Shown here piece by piece: positions 44,406 to 53,042 of a stretch of 64,000 bases of DNA (the first letter of the stretch is position 1; each line of letters opens with the position of its first letter). A program made the position numbers and the translations under genes. Origin of the DNA: Pseudomonas paraversuta (GTDB lineage Bacteria > Pseudomonadota > Gammaproteobacteria > Pseudomonadales > Pseudomonadaceae); NCBI RefSeq assembly GCF_904063065.1, contig NZ_CAJFCL010000008.1, positions 1 through 64,000 on the forward strand, in the 5' to 3' direction. The notes under the pieces were generated by a model that was not told the origin of the DNA, did not search any database, and was given only the letters and a program-made list of their open reading frames with translations.

Positions 44406-46280
44406 CTACATAACAACGACACCGGTGCGCAGCAAATCGCCTAAAGCCGTGGCGTTTACCGGACGACTGATCAAGTAACCCTGAACCTCGTCGCATCCCT
44501 GGCTCCTGAGAAACCCAAGTTGCACCTCATCTTCAACACCTTCAGCCACCACCTTGAGCTCCAGGCTGTGGGCCATGGCAATAATCGCAATGGTAATGGC
44601 ATCGTCTTCGCTGCAGCGTCCGACACCGCGAATGAATACTTGATCGATCTTCACGTAATCCACGGCAAACCGCTTGAGGTAGCTGAGGGATGAATAACCG
44701 GTGCCGAAGTCATCGATCGCCAGCTTCACCCCCAACTCATGGAGCAACTGGAAGGTCGTGATGACGTGTTCAACATTGTCCAGCAGCTGGCTTTCAGTCA
44801 ATTCGAGCTCCAGGCAGTGCGGCGCCAGCCCGGTTTCTTCGAGCACCTGACGCACCAGGCTGACCAGCTTGCCCTGGCGCAACTGATGCCCCGAAAGGTT
44901 GACCGAAACCCGTATCGCAGCCAGCCCCGCACGTTGCCACTCACAGGCCTGACGACAGGCTTCGCGCAGCACAAACTCGCCGATGGCACCGATCAGGCCG
45001 GTCTCTTCAGCCAGGGCAATAAAGTCGCTCGGTGGCACGCTGCCCAACTGGGGATGGTCCCAACGCACCAACGCTTCGGCCGCATGCAGACGTCCCGTAC
45101 GCAGGCACAGCTTGGGTTGATAGAAAACGTTGAGCTGGCCTTCGGCGATGGCTTTACGCAGTTGGTTTTCCAGCTGAAAACGCTCAAGGGTACTGTGTTG
45201 CAGACTGTGACTAAAAAACTGAAAAGTACCGCCGCCCACGTGCTTGGCTTGCTGCATGGCCTGGCTTGCCTGATTGACCAGGGTCGCAATGTCTCGGGCG
45301 CTGTCGGGCAACAGGCTGATCCCCATCGACGCACTGATCACCAGTTCATGGCCATCAATCAGCAACGGGCGGCTGAGTTTGCTCAACAAGCGGGTGGCCA
45401 CCCGCGCCAGGCTGGTCAGGCTGGCATAGGTATCGAACAGGACAGCAAACTCATCGCCCGACAGGCGCGCAATGGTGTCGGCCTCGGGCAAGGCCTTGGT
45501 GAGGCGCTCTGCCACTTGCTGCAGCACCTGGTCTGCCAGTTCATGCCCAAGACTGTCGTTGAGCAGCTTGAAACGGTCGAGATCGATGTGCAGCAGCGCC
45601 AGGTTGCGCGAGCCTTGACGCACCCGCTGGCTGGCCTCCTCCAGACGCTCCTTGAATAAAAGGCGATTGGCCAGACCGGTGAGCTCATCAAAATGGGTCA
45701 GGTGGCGCACCCGCACCTCAGAAATGCGGCGCGCTGAAAGGTCGCTGATAAAGGCCACGATATGACTGACACTCCCGGCCCCGTCGCGCACCACTTTGAG
45801 TTGCAGCCACTGAGGATAGAGTTCGCCGTTTTTGCGGGTTTCAACCAACTCCCCTTGCCAGCTGTCATGCAGGCCAAGCAAGGCCTGAATGGCTGGAAAA
45901 TGACGACAGGCATCGCGGCTGCAGGCCAGCTCATCGACCCGGCGCCCGGTCAGCTCTTCAACCGCATAGCCACTGATATGACTAAACGCCTGATTGACCG
46001 CCAGCATTTTGTAAGCCGGGTCGAGAATCACGATACCTTCGCCGGCCGCTTCAAACACGGTTGCGGCCAATCGCCGCTGCTCCACTTCACGCGCCAGTTC
46101 GATGTTGAGCTGTTTACTCAGGACGTTGGCTTGCTGCAGGTCTTCAAACACCTTCTGGTGATGCCGACGACGTATGTGTCGGTCCTGATTGATTTTCCAG
46201 CCGAGCACACCCACCAGCGCCAGAAAAATACCGGACCCTATGCCAATAACACCACCCAGCGAGCTAAAACCCTGAATCAT
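44406..46280 (-). CDS. PAS-GGDEF-EAL cyclic-di-GMP protein
   Basis: This protein of about 624 residues has one N-terminal membrane segment (residues 8-28), a short coiled coil and a PAS domain (about 70-185). A GGDEF domain whose signature is SGDEF (near 275) and an EAL domain (AAEALVRW near 405) follow. The EAL metal and catalytic residues look complete (VNLSG, LELTES, IDDFGTGYS, YVKID, VAEGVED), so phosphodiesterase activity is likely. The altered GGDEF first glycine makes cyclase activity uncertain. It is divergent from uvrD. The start codon is weakly supported. Confidence 0.9.
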   Translation of the reverse strand: MIQGFSSLGGVIGIGSGIFLALVGVLGWKINQDRHIRRRHHQKVFEDLQQANVLSKQLNIELAREVEQRRLAATVFEAAGEGIVILDPAYKMLAVNQAFSHISGYAVEELTGRRVDELACSRDACRHFPAIQALLGLHDSWQGELVETRKNGELYPQWLQLKVVRDGAGSVSHIVAFISDLSARRISEVRVRHLTHFDELTGLANRLLFKERLEEASQRVRQGSRNLALLHIDLDRFKLLNDSLGHELADQVLQQVAERLTKALPEADTIARLSGDEFAVLFDTYASLTSLARVATRLLSKLSRPLLIDGHELVISASMGISLLPDSARDIATLVNQASQAMQQAKHVGGGTFQFFSHSLQHSTLERFQLENQLRKAIAEGQLNVFYQPKLCLRTGRLHAAEALVRWDHPQLGSVPPSDFIALAEETGLIGAIGEFVLREACRQACEWQRAGLAAIRVSVNLSGHQLRQGKLVSLVRQVLEETGLAPHCLELELTESQLLDNVEHVITTFQLLHELGVKLAIDDFGTGYSSLSYLKRFAVDYVKIDQVFIRGVGRCSEDDAITIAIIAMAHSLELKVVAEGVEDEVQLGFLRSQGCDEVQGYLISRPVNATALGDLLRTGVVVM

Positions 46281-46451
46281 TGGCAAAATTCTTAATTAGT
46301 GGATGAGCCAAAAAGTTTCCCGAGCATACACAAGCAACGCCTGCTACCAAATAGACGAAAACAGCGGCACGAATTCATCCGCACACTCCGTTCACTGCCG
46401 GCCCTGCTTTTCATCACAACCGGCAAAGCAATGCCCGACACGGATTGGGGT

Positions 46452-46480
46452 TTGCCCGGTTTGCCTGCTCCCCCTAGAAT
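46452..46480 (+). promoter_or_regulatory. uvrD promoter placing the start site at or next to the ATG
   Basis: TTGCCC (46452-46457) and TAGAAT (46475-46480) are 17 nt apart. The uvrD ATG begins 7 nt after the -10 box, so transcription should start at or beside it. There is no Shine-Dalgarno sequence and no LexA box of the CTGT-N8-ACAG form. Confidence 0.65.
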
Positions 46481-46486
46481 GGCCCG

Positions 46487-48670
46487 ATGCGCGATGATCT
46501 CTCTCTATTATTAAATTCTCTCAACGATGCCCAACGTCAGGCCGTCACGGCCAGTGTCGGGCGTCAGTTGGTTCTGGCCGGCGCAGGTTCCGGCAAAACC
46601 CGTGTGCTGGTGCACCGTATCGCCTGGTTGATCCAGGTCGAAAACGCGTCGCCCCACTCCGTACTGTCGGTGACGTTCACCAACAAGGCCGCTGCCGAGA
46701 TGCGTCATCGCATCGAACAGTTGATGGGTATCAACCCGGCCGGCATGTGGGTAGGCACCTTCCACGGCCTGGCTCACCGCCTGTTGCGTGCTCACTGGCA
46801 AGAAGCCGGGCTGAGCCAGACCTTCCAGATTCTCGACAGCGATGACCAGCAACGCTTGGTCAAACGGGTGATTCGCGAGCTGGGCCTCGATGAACAGCGC
46901 TGGCCGGTGCGTCAGGCGCAATGGTTTATCAACGGCCAGAAAGATGAAGGCCTGCGCCCCAAACACATTCAGGCCAGCGGCGATTTGTTCCTGGCCACCA
47001 TGCGCAATATTTACGAAGCCTATGAAGCCGCGTGCCAGCGCGCCGGTGTGATCGACTTCTCCGAGCTGCTGTTGCGCGCCCTCGACCTGTGGCGCGACAA
47101 CCCGGGGCTGCTGGCGCATTACCAGAAGCGTTTCCGGCACATTCTGGTGGACGAATTCCAGGACACCAACGCCGTTCAGTACGCCTGGCTCAGACTCCTG
47201 GCCCAGGGCGGCGACAGCTTGATGGTGGTGGGCGATGACGACCAGTCGATTTACGGCTGGCGCGGCGCCAAGATTGAAAACATCTATCAGTATTCAACCG
47301 ACTTCCCGGACGCCGAAACCATTCGTCTGGAACAAAACTATCGCTCCAGTGCCGGCATCCTCAAAGCGGCCAACGCCCTGATTGCCAACAACACCGGGCG
47401 CATGGGCAAAGAACTGTGGACCGACGGCGGCGAAGGCGAAGCGATCAATTTGTACGCGGCCTTCAATGAGCACGACGAAGCACGGTATGTAGTCGAAACC
47501 ATCGAAAGCGCCCTGAAAACCGGTCTTTCCCACAGCGATATCGCCATTCTGTACCGCTCCAACGCCCAGTCCCGGGTGCTTGAGGAAGCGTTGCTGCGCG
47601 AGCGTATTCCCTACCGTATTTATGGCGGTCAGCGCTTCTTCGAACGCGCCGAAATTAAAAACGCCATGGCCTACATGCGCCTGCTTGAAGGCCGCGGCAA
47701 TGATGCAGCGCTGGAGCGGGTAATTAACGTCCCGGCTCGCGGCATTGGCGAAAAAACCGTCGAGGCCATTCGTGAGCACGCACGCCACAGCGATGTGTCG
47801 ATGTGGGAAGCCATGCGCCAGCTCATCGCCAACAAGGCTTTGCCCGGTCGCGCTTCTGGCGCCATCACCGGCTTTATCGAGCTGATCGAAAATCTTTCGG
47901 CAAAAGTCATGGAGATGCCGCTGCATCTGATGACCCAGACCGTCATCGAGCAAAGCGGACTGATTGCCTACCACCAGGCGGAAAAAGGCGAAAAAGGCCA
48001 GGCACGGGTAGAAAACCTTGAGGAACTGGTGAGCGCGGCACGCAACTTCGAAAACAATGACGAAGATGAAGAACTGTCGCCATTGGCCGCCTTCCTCGGG
48101 CACGCGTCGCTGGAAGCGGGCGACACCCAGGCCGAAGAGCACGAAGACGGCATCCAGCTGATGACGCTGCACAGCGCCAAAGGCCTGGAGTTCCCGTACG
48201 TCTTCCTGGTGGGTATGGAAGAAGGTCTGTTCCCGCACAAGATGAGCCTGGAGGAGCCCGGCCGCCTTGAAGAAGAGCGTCGTCTGGCCTACGTGGGCAT
48301 CACCCGGGCGATGCATAACCTGGTGATGACCTATGCCGAAACCCGACGCCTGTACGGCGCCGAAACCTACAACAAGGTTTCACGTTTCGTGCGTGAGGTG
48401 CCGAAAGGACTGATTCAGGAAGTTCGACTTTCCAACAGTGTCAGTCGTCCTTTCGGCGGCGGTCAAAAGCAGAGTGCCAGCAGTCTGTTCGGTGGTTCGG
48501 AGATCCCGGAAACCGAATTCAAACTCGGCCAGTTGGTCAAGCATGCGGTGTTCGGCGAAGGTGTCATCCTCAACTTCGAGGGCGCAGGCGCACAGGCGCG
48601 GGTGCAGGTGAACTTCTCCGAGGGCAGCAAGTGGCTGATGATGGGCTACGCCAAACTTGAAGCCGTCTGA
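46487..48670 (+). CDS. uvrD: DNA helicase II
   Basis: This 727-residue superfamily 1 helicase unwinds DNA 3' to 5' in nucleotide-excision and mismatch repair. Visible motifs are LAGAGSGKTRVLVHR (Walker A, about residue 30), VDEFQDTN near 223, DDQSIYGWRGA near 250, VYLTLHSAKGLEF-type LMTLHSAKGLEFPYVF near 560 and RLAYVGITRAM near 605. The C-terminal Tudor-like tail (GQLVKHAVFGEGVILNFEG) is present. The start matches the family, but it appears to be leaderless. Confidence 0.96.
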   Translation: MRDDLSLLLNSLNDAQRQAVTASVGRQLVLAGAGSGKTRVLVHRIAWLIQVENASPHSVLSVTFTNKAAAEMRHRIEQLMGINPAGMWVGTFHGLAHRLLRAHWQEAGLSQTFQILDSDDQQRLVKRVIRELGLDEQRWPVRQAQWFINGQKDEGLRPKHIQASGDLFLATMRNIYEAYEAACQRAGVIDFSELLLRALDLWRDNPGLLAHYQKRFRHILVDEFQDTNAVQYAWLRLLAQGGDSLMVVGDDDQSIYGWRGAKIENIYQYSTDFPDAETIRLEQNYRSSAGILKAANALIANNTGRMGKELWTDGGEGEAINLYAAFNEHDEARYVVETIESALKTGLSHSDIAILYRSNAQSRVLEEALLRERIPYRIYGGQRFFERAEIKNAMAYMRLLEGRGNDAALERVINVPARGIGEKTVEAIREHARHSDVSMWEAMRQLIANKALPGRASGAITGFIELIENLSAKVMEMPLHLMTQTVIEQSGLIAYHQAEKGEKGQARVENLEELVSAARNFENNDEDEELSPLAAFLGHASLEAGDTQAEEHEDGIQLMTLHSAKGLEFPYVFLVGMEEGLFPHKMSLEEPGRLEEERRLAYVGITRAMHNLVMTYAETRRLYGAETYNKVSRFVREVPKGLIQEVRLSNSVSRPFGGGQKQSASSLFGGSEIPETEFKLGQLVKHAVFGEGVILNFEGAGAQARVQVNFSEGSKWLMMGYAKLEAV

Positions 48671-48721
48671 CAGCTGGCCTACAGCTATTCAGGAATAAGA
48701 TAGGTTGGCCCTGGACGCTTG

Positions 48722-48806
48722 CGGGAGCTGAATTGCCAGCGATACAACGAATGCGGTCACCTGATGCACCGCGTTCATGTAATCGCTGGCAAGCCAACTC
48801 CCACAA
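48722..48806. repeat. REP-like palindrome (GGGAGC..TTGCCAGC family)
   Basis: CGGGAGCTGAATTGCCAGCGATACA is mirrored by TGTAATCGCTGGCAAGCCAACTCCCACA after an internal ACGAATGCGG/CCGCGTTCAT repeat. It is a full two-headed element after uvrD. Confidence 0.78.
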
Positions 48807-48945
48807 GATATTTCCCGCTCTCCTGCTTTGAAAAAATCCAACTCTTACATCCAAACAGGCAAAAGCCCGAAACACTTCACCGCTAGCCAGCCATACCTCA
48901 CCTGTGCAACATGGCGCGCGTGTCATCCACAAATGGGAACCCCTT

Positions 48946-49791
48946 ATGAAACGTTTTCTTAGCATCGCCATGGCGCTGTGCATCGGTTTGACGATGAGTC
49001 TCGACGCAAACGCCAAACGCTTCGGCGGCGGCAAGAGCTTTGGTTCGGCCCCTAGCCATCAAACGCGTCAGGCCGCTCCAGCCGCCGCAGCCCCTGCTGC
49101 TGCGGGCGCAGCTGCCAAAGCCGGCGGTGCTTCGCGCTGGCTCGGCCCTCTGGCCGGCCTCGCTGCTGGCGGCCTGCTGGCCTCCATGTTCATGGGCGGC
49201 GGCTTCCAGGGCATGCAATTCTTTGACATTCTGATCATGGCGGTCATCGCCTTCCTGATCTTCCGCTTTATTGCCGCCCGTCGCCGCAAGCAACAGTCTG
49301 AAATGATGGCCCCGGCTGGCCACGCGCCAATGCAACGCGAAGCGTTCGATGCCAAGCCTGCAGCCTCGATCTTCGGTGGCGGCTCGGCTGCACCTGCAGC
49401 ACGTCCGGTGATCAACGCTCCGGCCTGGTTCAACGAACAGAACTTCCTGGAAGCTGCGCGCAACCATTTCCAATCCCTGCAACAGCACTGGGATGCCAAC
49501 GAAATGGACAAGATTGCCGAGTTCGTAACCCCGCAAATGCTCGACTTCCTCAAGCGTGAACGTGCGGATCTGGGTGACGGCTTCCAGTCGACCTACATCG
49601 ACAACCTGACCGTTCAACTGGACGGCCTGGATGATCGCGCTGACAAAACCATCGCGACCCTGACCTTCAGCGGTCTGTCGAAGTCTTCGCGCTTTGACCA
49701 GGGCGAAGCGTTCAGCGAAAGCTGGAACATGGAACGTCAGCAAGGTGATAACCAGCCTTGGCTGGTTGCCGGTATTCGCCAGAACGGCTAA
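48946..49791 (+). CDS. Tim44-like domain membrane protein
   Basis: This protein of about 281 residues has a signal sequence (MKRFLSIAMALCIGLTMSLDANA), an Ala/Gly-rich stretch and hydrophobic segments near residues 64-85 and 90-108. It ends in a soluble C-terminal Tim44-like domain (about 160-281, FLEAARNHFQSLQQHWDANEMDKIAEFVTPQMLDFLK). Bacterial Tim44-like proteins bind membranes, but their function is not established. It lies between uvrD and SMI1/KNR4 genes, as its homologues do in other Pseudomonas. A terminator follows. Confidence 0.88.
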   Translation: MKRFLSIAMALCIGLTMSLDANAKRFGGGKSFGSAPSHQTRQAAPAAAAPAAAGAAAKAGGASRWLGPLAGLAAGGLLASMFMGGGFQGMQFFDILIMAVIAFLIFRFIAARRRKQQSEMMAPAGHAPMQREAFDAKPAASIFGGGSAAPAARPVINAPAWFNEQNFLEAARNHFQSLQQHWDANEMDKIAEFVTPQMLDFLKRERADLGDGFQSTYIDNLTVQLDGLDDRADKTIATLTFSGLSKSSRFDQGEAFSESWNMERQQGDNQPWLVAGIRQNG

Positions 49792-49817
49792 TCCATCAGG
49801 CATTGCACGCTGTAACC

Positions 49818-49843
49818 AAAACCCCGGACTTGTCCGGGGTTTT
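49818..49843 (+). terminator. Rho-independent terminator after the Tim44-like gene
   Basis: AAAACCCCGGAC (49818-49829) pairs perfectly with GTCCGGGGTTTT (49832-49843) with a 2-nt loop (in practice a 10-bp stem). The A and T tracts let it work in both directions. Confidence 0.88.
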
Positions 49844-49925
49844 GCATTTCACGATTGCACTTATAACGAGCTACTGTATAAAGCGCGTCATATAAACCGC
49901 GCCATAGAGCATGAGGATTGAGGTC

Positions 49926-50333
49926 GTGGAAGAGATCATCGAACAACTACGTGAACAAAATGAGCCAGTGCCAGTGCCCCTGGAACTGCCAGACGAAGAC
50001 CAATTGGTGGAAATCGAAGAACAACTGTTCATCGATATCCCGTTCGTATTCAGAGAGTTTTTGCTGACTGTCAGTGACGTGGTGTATGGCAGCCTGGAGC
50101 CGGTCACCGTAACCGATCCTCAGTCCCACACCTATCTGCCTGATGTAGCCGCGACCGCTTGGGATGCCGGTGTAGATCGCAGCCTGATCCCGATTTGTCA
50201 GGACGGTGACGACTACTACTGCGTTGAGGAAGACGGCACCGTGGTGCTGTGGTCCGGCGAAGAAGAACTGGTTACCGAAGAGACGTGGGAATCCGTCTGG
50301 CACTGGGCGCGGGACGTCTGGCTGGAAAGCTGA
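49926..50333 (+). CDS. SMI1/KNR4 family protein
   Basis: This acidic protein of about 135 residues has the SMI1/KNR4 fold pattern: LPDEDQLVEIEEQLFIDIPFVFREFLLTVSD, then DGDDYYCVEEDGTVVLW and a closing W-rich helix. I prefer the GTG at 49926 (MEEIIEQLRE) because family members begin there; an ATG at 49911 is also possible. SMI1/KNR4 proteins often serve as immunity proteins, but this one has no toxin gene nearby and may have a cellular role. Function unknown. Confidence 0.85.
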   Translation: MEEIIEQLREQNEPVPVPLELPDEDQLVEIEEQLFIDIPFVFREFLLTVSDVVYGSLEPVTVTDPQSHTYLPDVAATAWDAGVDRSLIPICQDGDDYYCVEEDGTVVLWSGEEELVTEETWESVWHWARDVWLES

Positions 50334-50356
50334 TAGCTGTCCGCCCCGGGTTATTT

Positions 50357-50438
50357 TGCAGGAGCAGGCTTGCTCGCGAAGGCATCCGCACTGAATTCAG
50401 TGCGTCGCCAGCACCGCGAGGCAAGCTCGCTCCTGCAG
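50357..50438. repeat. REP-like palindrome (GGAGC family)
   Basis: TGCAGGAGCAGGCTTGCTCGCGAAGGCATCCGCACTGAATTCAGTGCG... ends in CGCGAGGCAAGCTCGCTCCTGCA. Two REP heads flank a central palindrome CGCACTGAATTCAGTGCG (50387-50404). It lies between convergent genes. Confidence 0.82.
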
Positions 50439-50449
50439 AGACCGACTGT

Positions 50450-52210
50450 CTAGTGCCCCCCCTCCTTGTGATTATCCAGAGTTTCCAGCAGCGCCACCTG
50501 CATGCGCGTATGAATCCGGATAAACCAGCGCCACAATACTGCTGCAACCCCCGCCGCCACTACCGCAATCACCATCAGCAATTCATTGGTCGGCAAGATG
50601 CTCGCCGACAGTGCTGACAGCAGCAGAAAAATCACCAGCAACGATAAAATCGGGATCACTTCAGAGATCACCCGACGCAGGCGCTGGGTGTGCCGCCCGG
50701 CCATTTCAGGCTTGACGCCCATCTCCGCCAGCAACATCGACAGCGCTTTAAGCTTGCGATAGGCCGCGATCAAAAACGGCAGCGAGAGCAATAAGGCCGC
50801 CCCCCAGATCATGCCTTTTTGCCAGCTTGGCTCCAGGATCCAGCCCTGTAGATAGCGCCCGATTCGCGGAGCGAAATATCCGCCAGCAAAGAAAATGGCA
50901 ATGACCAAAGCCAGATTCACCCCCACCTGAAGCAGTATTTTCCGGATCATGGCCGCCAGTAACGCACCCTCTCCCTGTGGCTGAATACTGCGCAGCCATT
51001 CGCCATACAGCCCAAAAACCCGGGACAGGCGATTCGGCATGACCTGCGCCAGCTTGTGCGAGAGCGGATCTGCGGCGCGAATCAGGTAAGGCGTCATCAG
51101 GGTAGTGAGCACCGACACAGCGACCGCTACGGGGTACAAGAAGCTGCTGGTGACCTGCAATGTCATCCCCAGCGCCGCGATGATGAAAGAGAATTCCCCA
51201 ATCTGCGACAGCCCCATCCCGACCCGCAATGACGTCCGTCCGTCGTTACCTGCGATAAACGCGCCCAAGCCGCAAGAAAGCATCTTGCCCAGTACCACCG
51301 CGATGGTAATCACCACGATCGGCAGTGCGTATTCCAAAAGAATCGCCGGGTCGAGCATCAGCCCTATGGCGACGAAAAAGATGGCGCTGAACAAATCACG
51401 CACGGGTTCGATCAAGCGCTCGATTTTTAGCAACTGACGAGATTCGGCCATGATCGCGCCGATCAGGAAGGCCCCGAGTACCATGCTGTATTCCAGCTTG
51501 ACCACCAGCAGGCAGAAGCCAAAACACAGCCCGAGCACAGTGATCAGCAACATCTCATTACTTTCAAACCTGGCGACATAGGCCAGCACTCGCGGCACCA
51601 ACAAAATCCCGATGACCAGGGCCACGATCATAAACAACGACAGTTTGCCTACGGTCGAAAACACCTCTTCGGGGCTGACGCTGCCGCTGACCGCAATACT
51701 GGAAAGCAGCGCGATAATCCCGATACCTAAAATATCCTCAACGATCAGTACGCCAAAAATAAGCTGCGCGAAGCGCTCATTTTTCATCTTCAGGTCGTTA
51801 AGCGCCTTAACGATGATGGTGGTCGAGGAAATGGCCAGAATGGCCCCCAGAAACAGCGAGTCCATGGTGTTCCAGTCAAACCAGCGACCAATTTCGTAAC
51901 CGATCCAGATCATCAGCGTTATTTCCATAAACGCTGCGATAAAAGCCGTTGCCCCCACCTTGAACAGTTTGCGCAGGCTAAATTCCAGCCCCAGGCAAAA
52001 CATCAAAAAAATCACGCCCAGTTCGGCAAGGATCCGGATCGTCTCTTCGTCGTGGATCAAACCAAATGGCGGGGTGTGCGGCCCGATAATAAAACCTGCA
52101 ACGATGTATCCCAGAACTACGGGCTGCTTGAAGCGGTGGAAAAGGATGGTCACCACGCCTGCAACCAGCATGATGACTGCCAAATCCTGAATAAAACTGA
52201 TGGCATGCAT
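50450..52210 (-). CDS. CPA2-family cation:proton antiporter (KefB/YbaL-like, without TrkA domain)
   Basis: This 586-residue inner-membrane protein has about 12 membrane segments in the Na+/H+ exchanger fold (VVLGYIVAGFIIGPHTPP near 30-47, FCLGLEFSLRKL near 72, GVLIVEDILGIGIIALL near 152). A further hydrophobic region follows residue 410. The cytoplasmic TrkA-N domain usual in KefB/KefC is missing. It probably exchanges K+ or Na+ for protons. AAGGAG 9 nt upstream supports the start. Confidence 0.88.
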   Translation of the reverse strand: MHAISFIQDLAVIMLVAGVVTILFHRFKQPVVLGYIVAGFIIGPHTPPFGLIHDEETIRILAELGVIFLMFCLGLEFSLRKLFKVGATAFIAAFMEITLMIWIGYEIGRWFDWNTMDSLFLGAILAISSTTIIVKALNDLKMKNERFAQLIFGVLIVEDILGIGIIALLSSIAVSGSVSPEEVFSTVGKLSLFMIVALVIGILLVPRVLAYVARFESNEMLLITVLGLCFGFCLLVVKLEYSMVLGAFLIGAIMAESRQLLKIERLIEPVRDLFSAIFFVAIGLMLDPAILLEYALPIVVITIAVVLGKMLSCGLGAFIAGNDGRTSLRVGMGLSQIGEFSFIIAALGMTLQVTSSFLYPVAVAVSVLTTLMTPYLIRAADPLSHKLAQVMPNRLSRVFGLYGEWLRSIQPQGEGALLAAMIRKILLQVGVNLALVIAIFFAGGYFAPRIGRYLQGWILEPSWQKGMIWGAALLLSLPFLIAAYRKLKALSMLLAEMGVKPEMAGRHTQRLRRVISEVIPILSLLVIFLLLSALSASILPTNELLMVIAVVAAGVAAVLWRWFIRIHTRMQVALLETLDNHKEGGH

Positions 52211-52496
52211 GGCTTGACGCTCCTTGTTTAATTATCACCAGGCAACAAGACGACAGACGCAGCTACTTAAGCTGTGCAAATCACCGTTTTAAATGTAGGA
52301 ATTTCCCGATTGACGGGTTTTTGCAGGTTAACACTGCGACTTCGAGCTGAAAGGCAGTGCAATATATGGAAACAGATGGACATAAGCGTGACGGCAGCCA
52401 AAACCGTAGCGTCCCGTTATTTACTGTTTCAAAAATCGACAAGTATCCACAGAGATACCCATTTCACTGCTGCAACACTACCGCGAGCCTGCTTCT

Positions 52497-52982
52497 ATGG
52501 AACCCGGAAACGCCCAACTGTCGATGACGGTCCTGATGACCCCGGATATGGCCAACTTTTCTGGCAATGTTCACGGCGGAACCCTGCTCAAGTACCTCGA
52601 TGAAGTCGCTTACGCGTGCGCCAGCCGCTATGCGGGTCGTTATGTAGTCACCCTGTCGGTGGATCAGGTGATTTTTCGCGAGCCGATCCACGTCGGCGAG
52701 TTGGTCACCTTCCTCGCATCGGTCAACTACACCGGCAACACCTCGATGGAAGTCGGGATCAAGGTGGTCACCGAAAATATCCGTGAACGCTCAGTGCGCC
52801 ATACCAACAGCTGTTTCTTCACCATGGTAGCCGTGGACGACGACCGCAAACCCGCGGCCGTACCGCCTTTGCAACCGGTGAACAGCGAAGACAGGCGCCG
52901 TTTTATCCAGGGCAAGCAACGTCGCCAGATCCGTCAGGAGCTGGAACAGCGCTACAGAGAGTTGAAACACGAAGGGGTATAA
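52497..52982 (+). CDS. Acyl-CoA thioesterase, hotdog family
   Basis: This 161-residue protein has a single hotdog domain with the active segment SGNVHGGTLLKYLDEVAYACASRYAG (about residues 22-47; the aspartate is the likely catalytic residue) and VDQVIFREPIHVGELV near 57-72. The C-terminal 35 residues are a charged helix (RRRFIQGKQRRQIRQELEQRY). It is a relative of the YciA/BFIT thioesterases and the second such gene in this window. The ribosome site is weak. The acyl-chain preference is unknown. Confidence 0.88.
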   Translation: MEPGNAQLSMTVLMTPDMANFSGNVHGGTLLKYLDEVAYACASRYAGRYVVTLSVDQVIFREPIHVGELVTFLASVNYTGNTSMEVGIKVVTENIRERSVRHTNSCFFTMVAVDDDRKPAAVPPLQPVNSEDRRRFIQGKQRRQIRQELEQRYRELKHEGV

Positions 52983-52997
52983 CGCGCTACAGAACGC

Positions 52998-53025
52998 TGT
53001 GGGGGCTGGCTTGCCAGCTCCCACA
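52998..53025. repeat. Short REP palindrome between convergent thioesterase and pdxY genes
   Basis: TGTGGGGGCTGGC (52998-53010) pairs with GCCAGCTCCCACA (53013-53025) around TT, with one G-T mismatch. It is a single-head version of the GGGAGC..GGCTTGCC family. Confidence 0.75.
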
Positions 53026-53042
53026 AATTATCTGTGATGTGC

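Noticed and set aside
46287..46486. Possible LexA (SOS) box upstream of uvrD
   Set aside because: I read the region for CTG-N10-CAG with the CTGT core and found no match, so SOS control is not supported by the sequence.
49911..50333. SMI1/KNR4 gene as part of a toxin-immunity or defence island
   Set aside because: The neighbours (uvrD, Tim44-like, antiporter, thioesterase, pdxY) are housekeeping genes, and no toxin or secretion gene is present.
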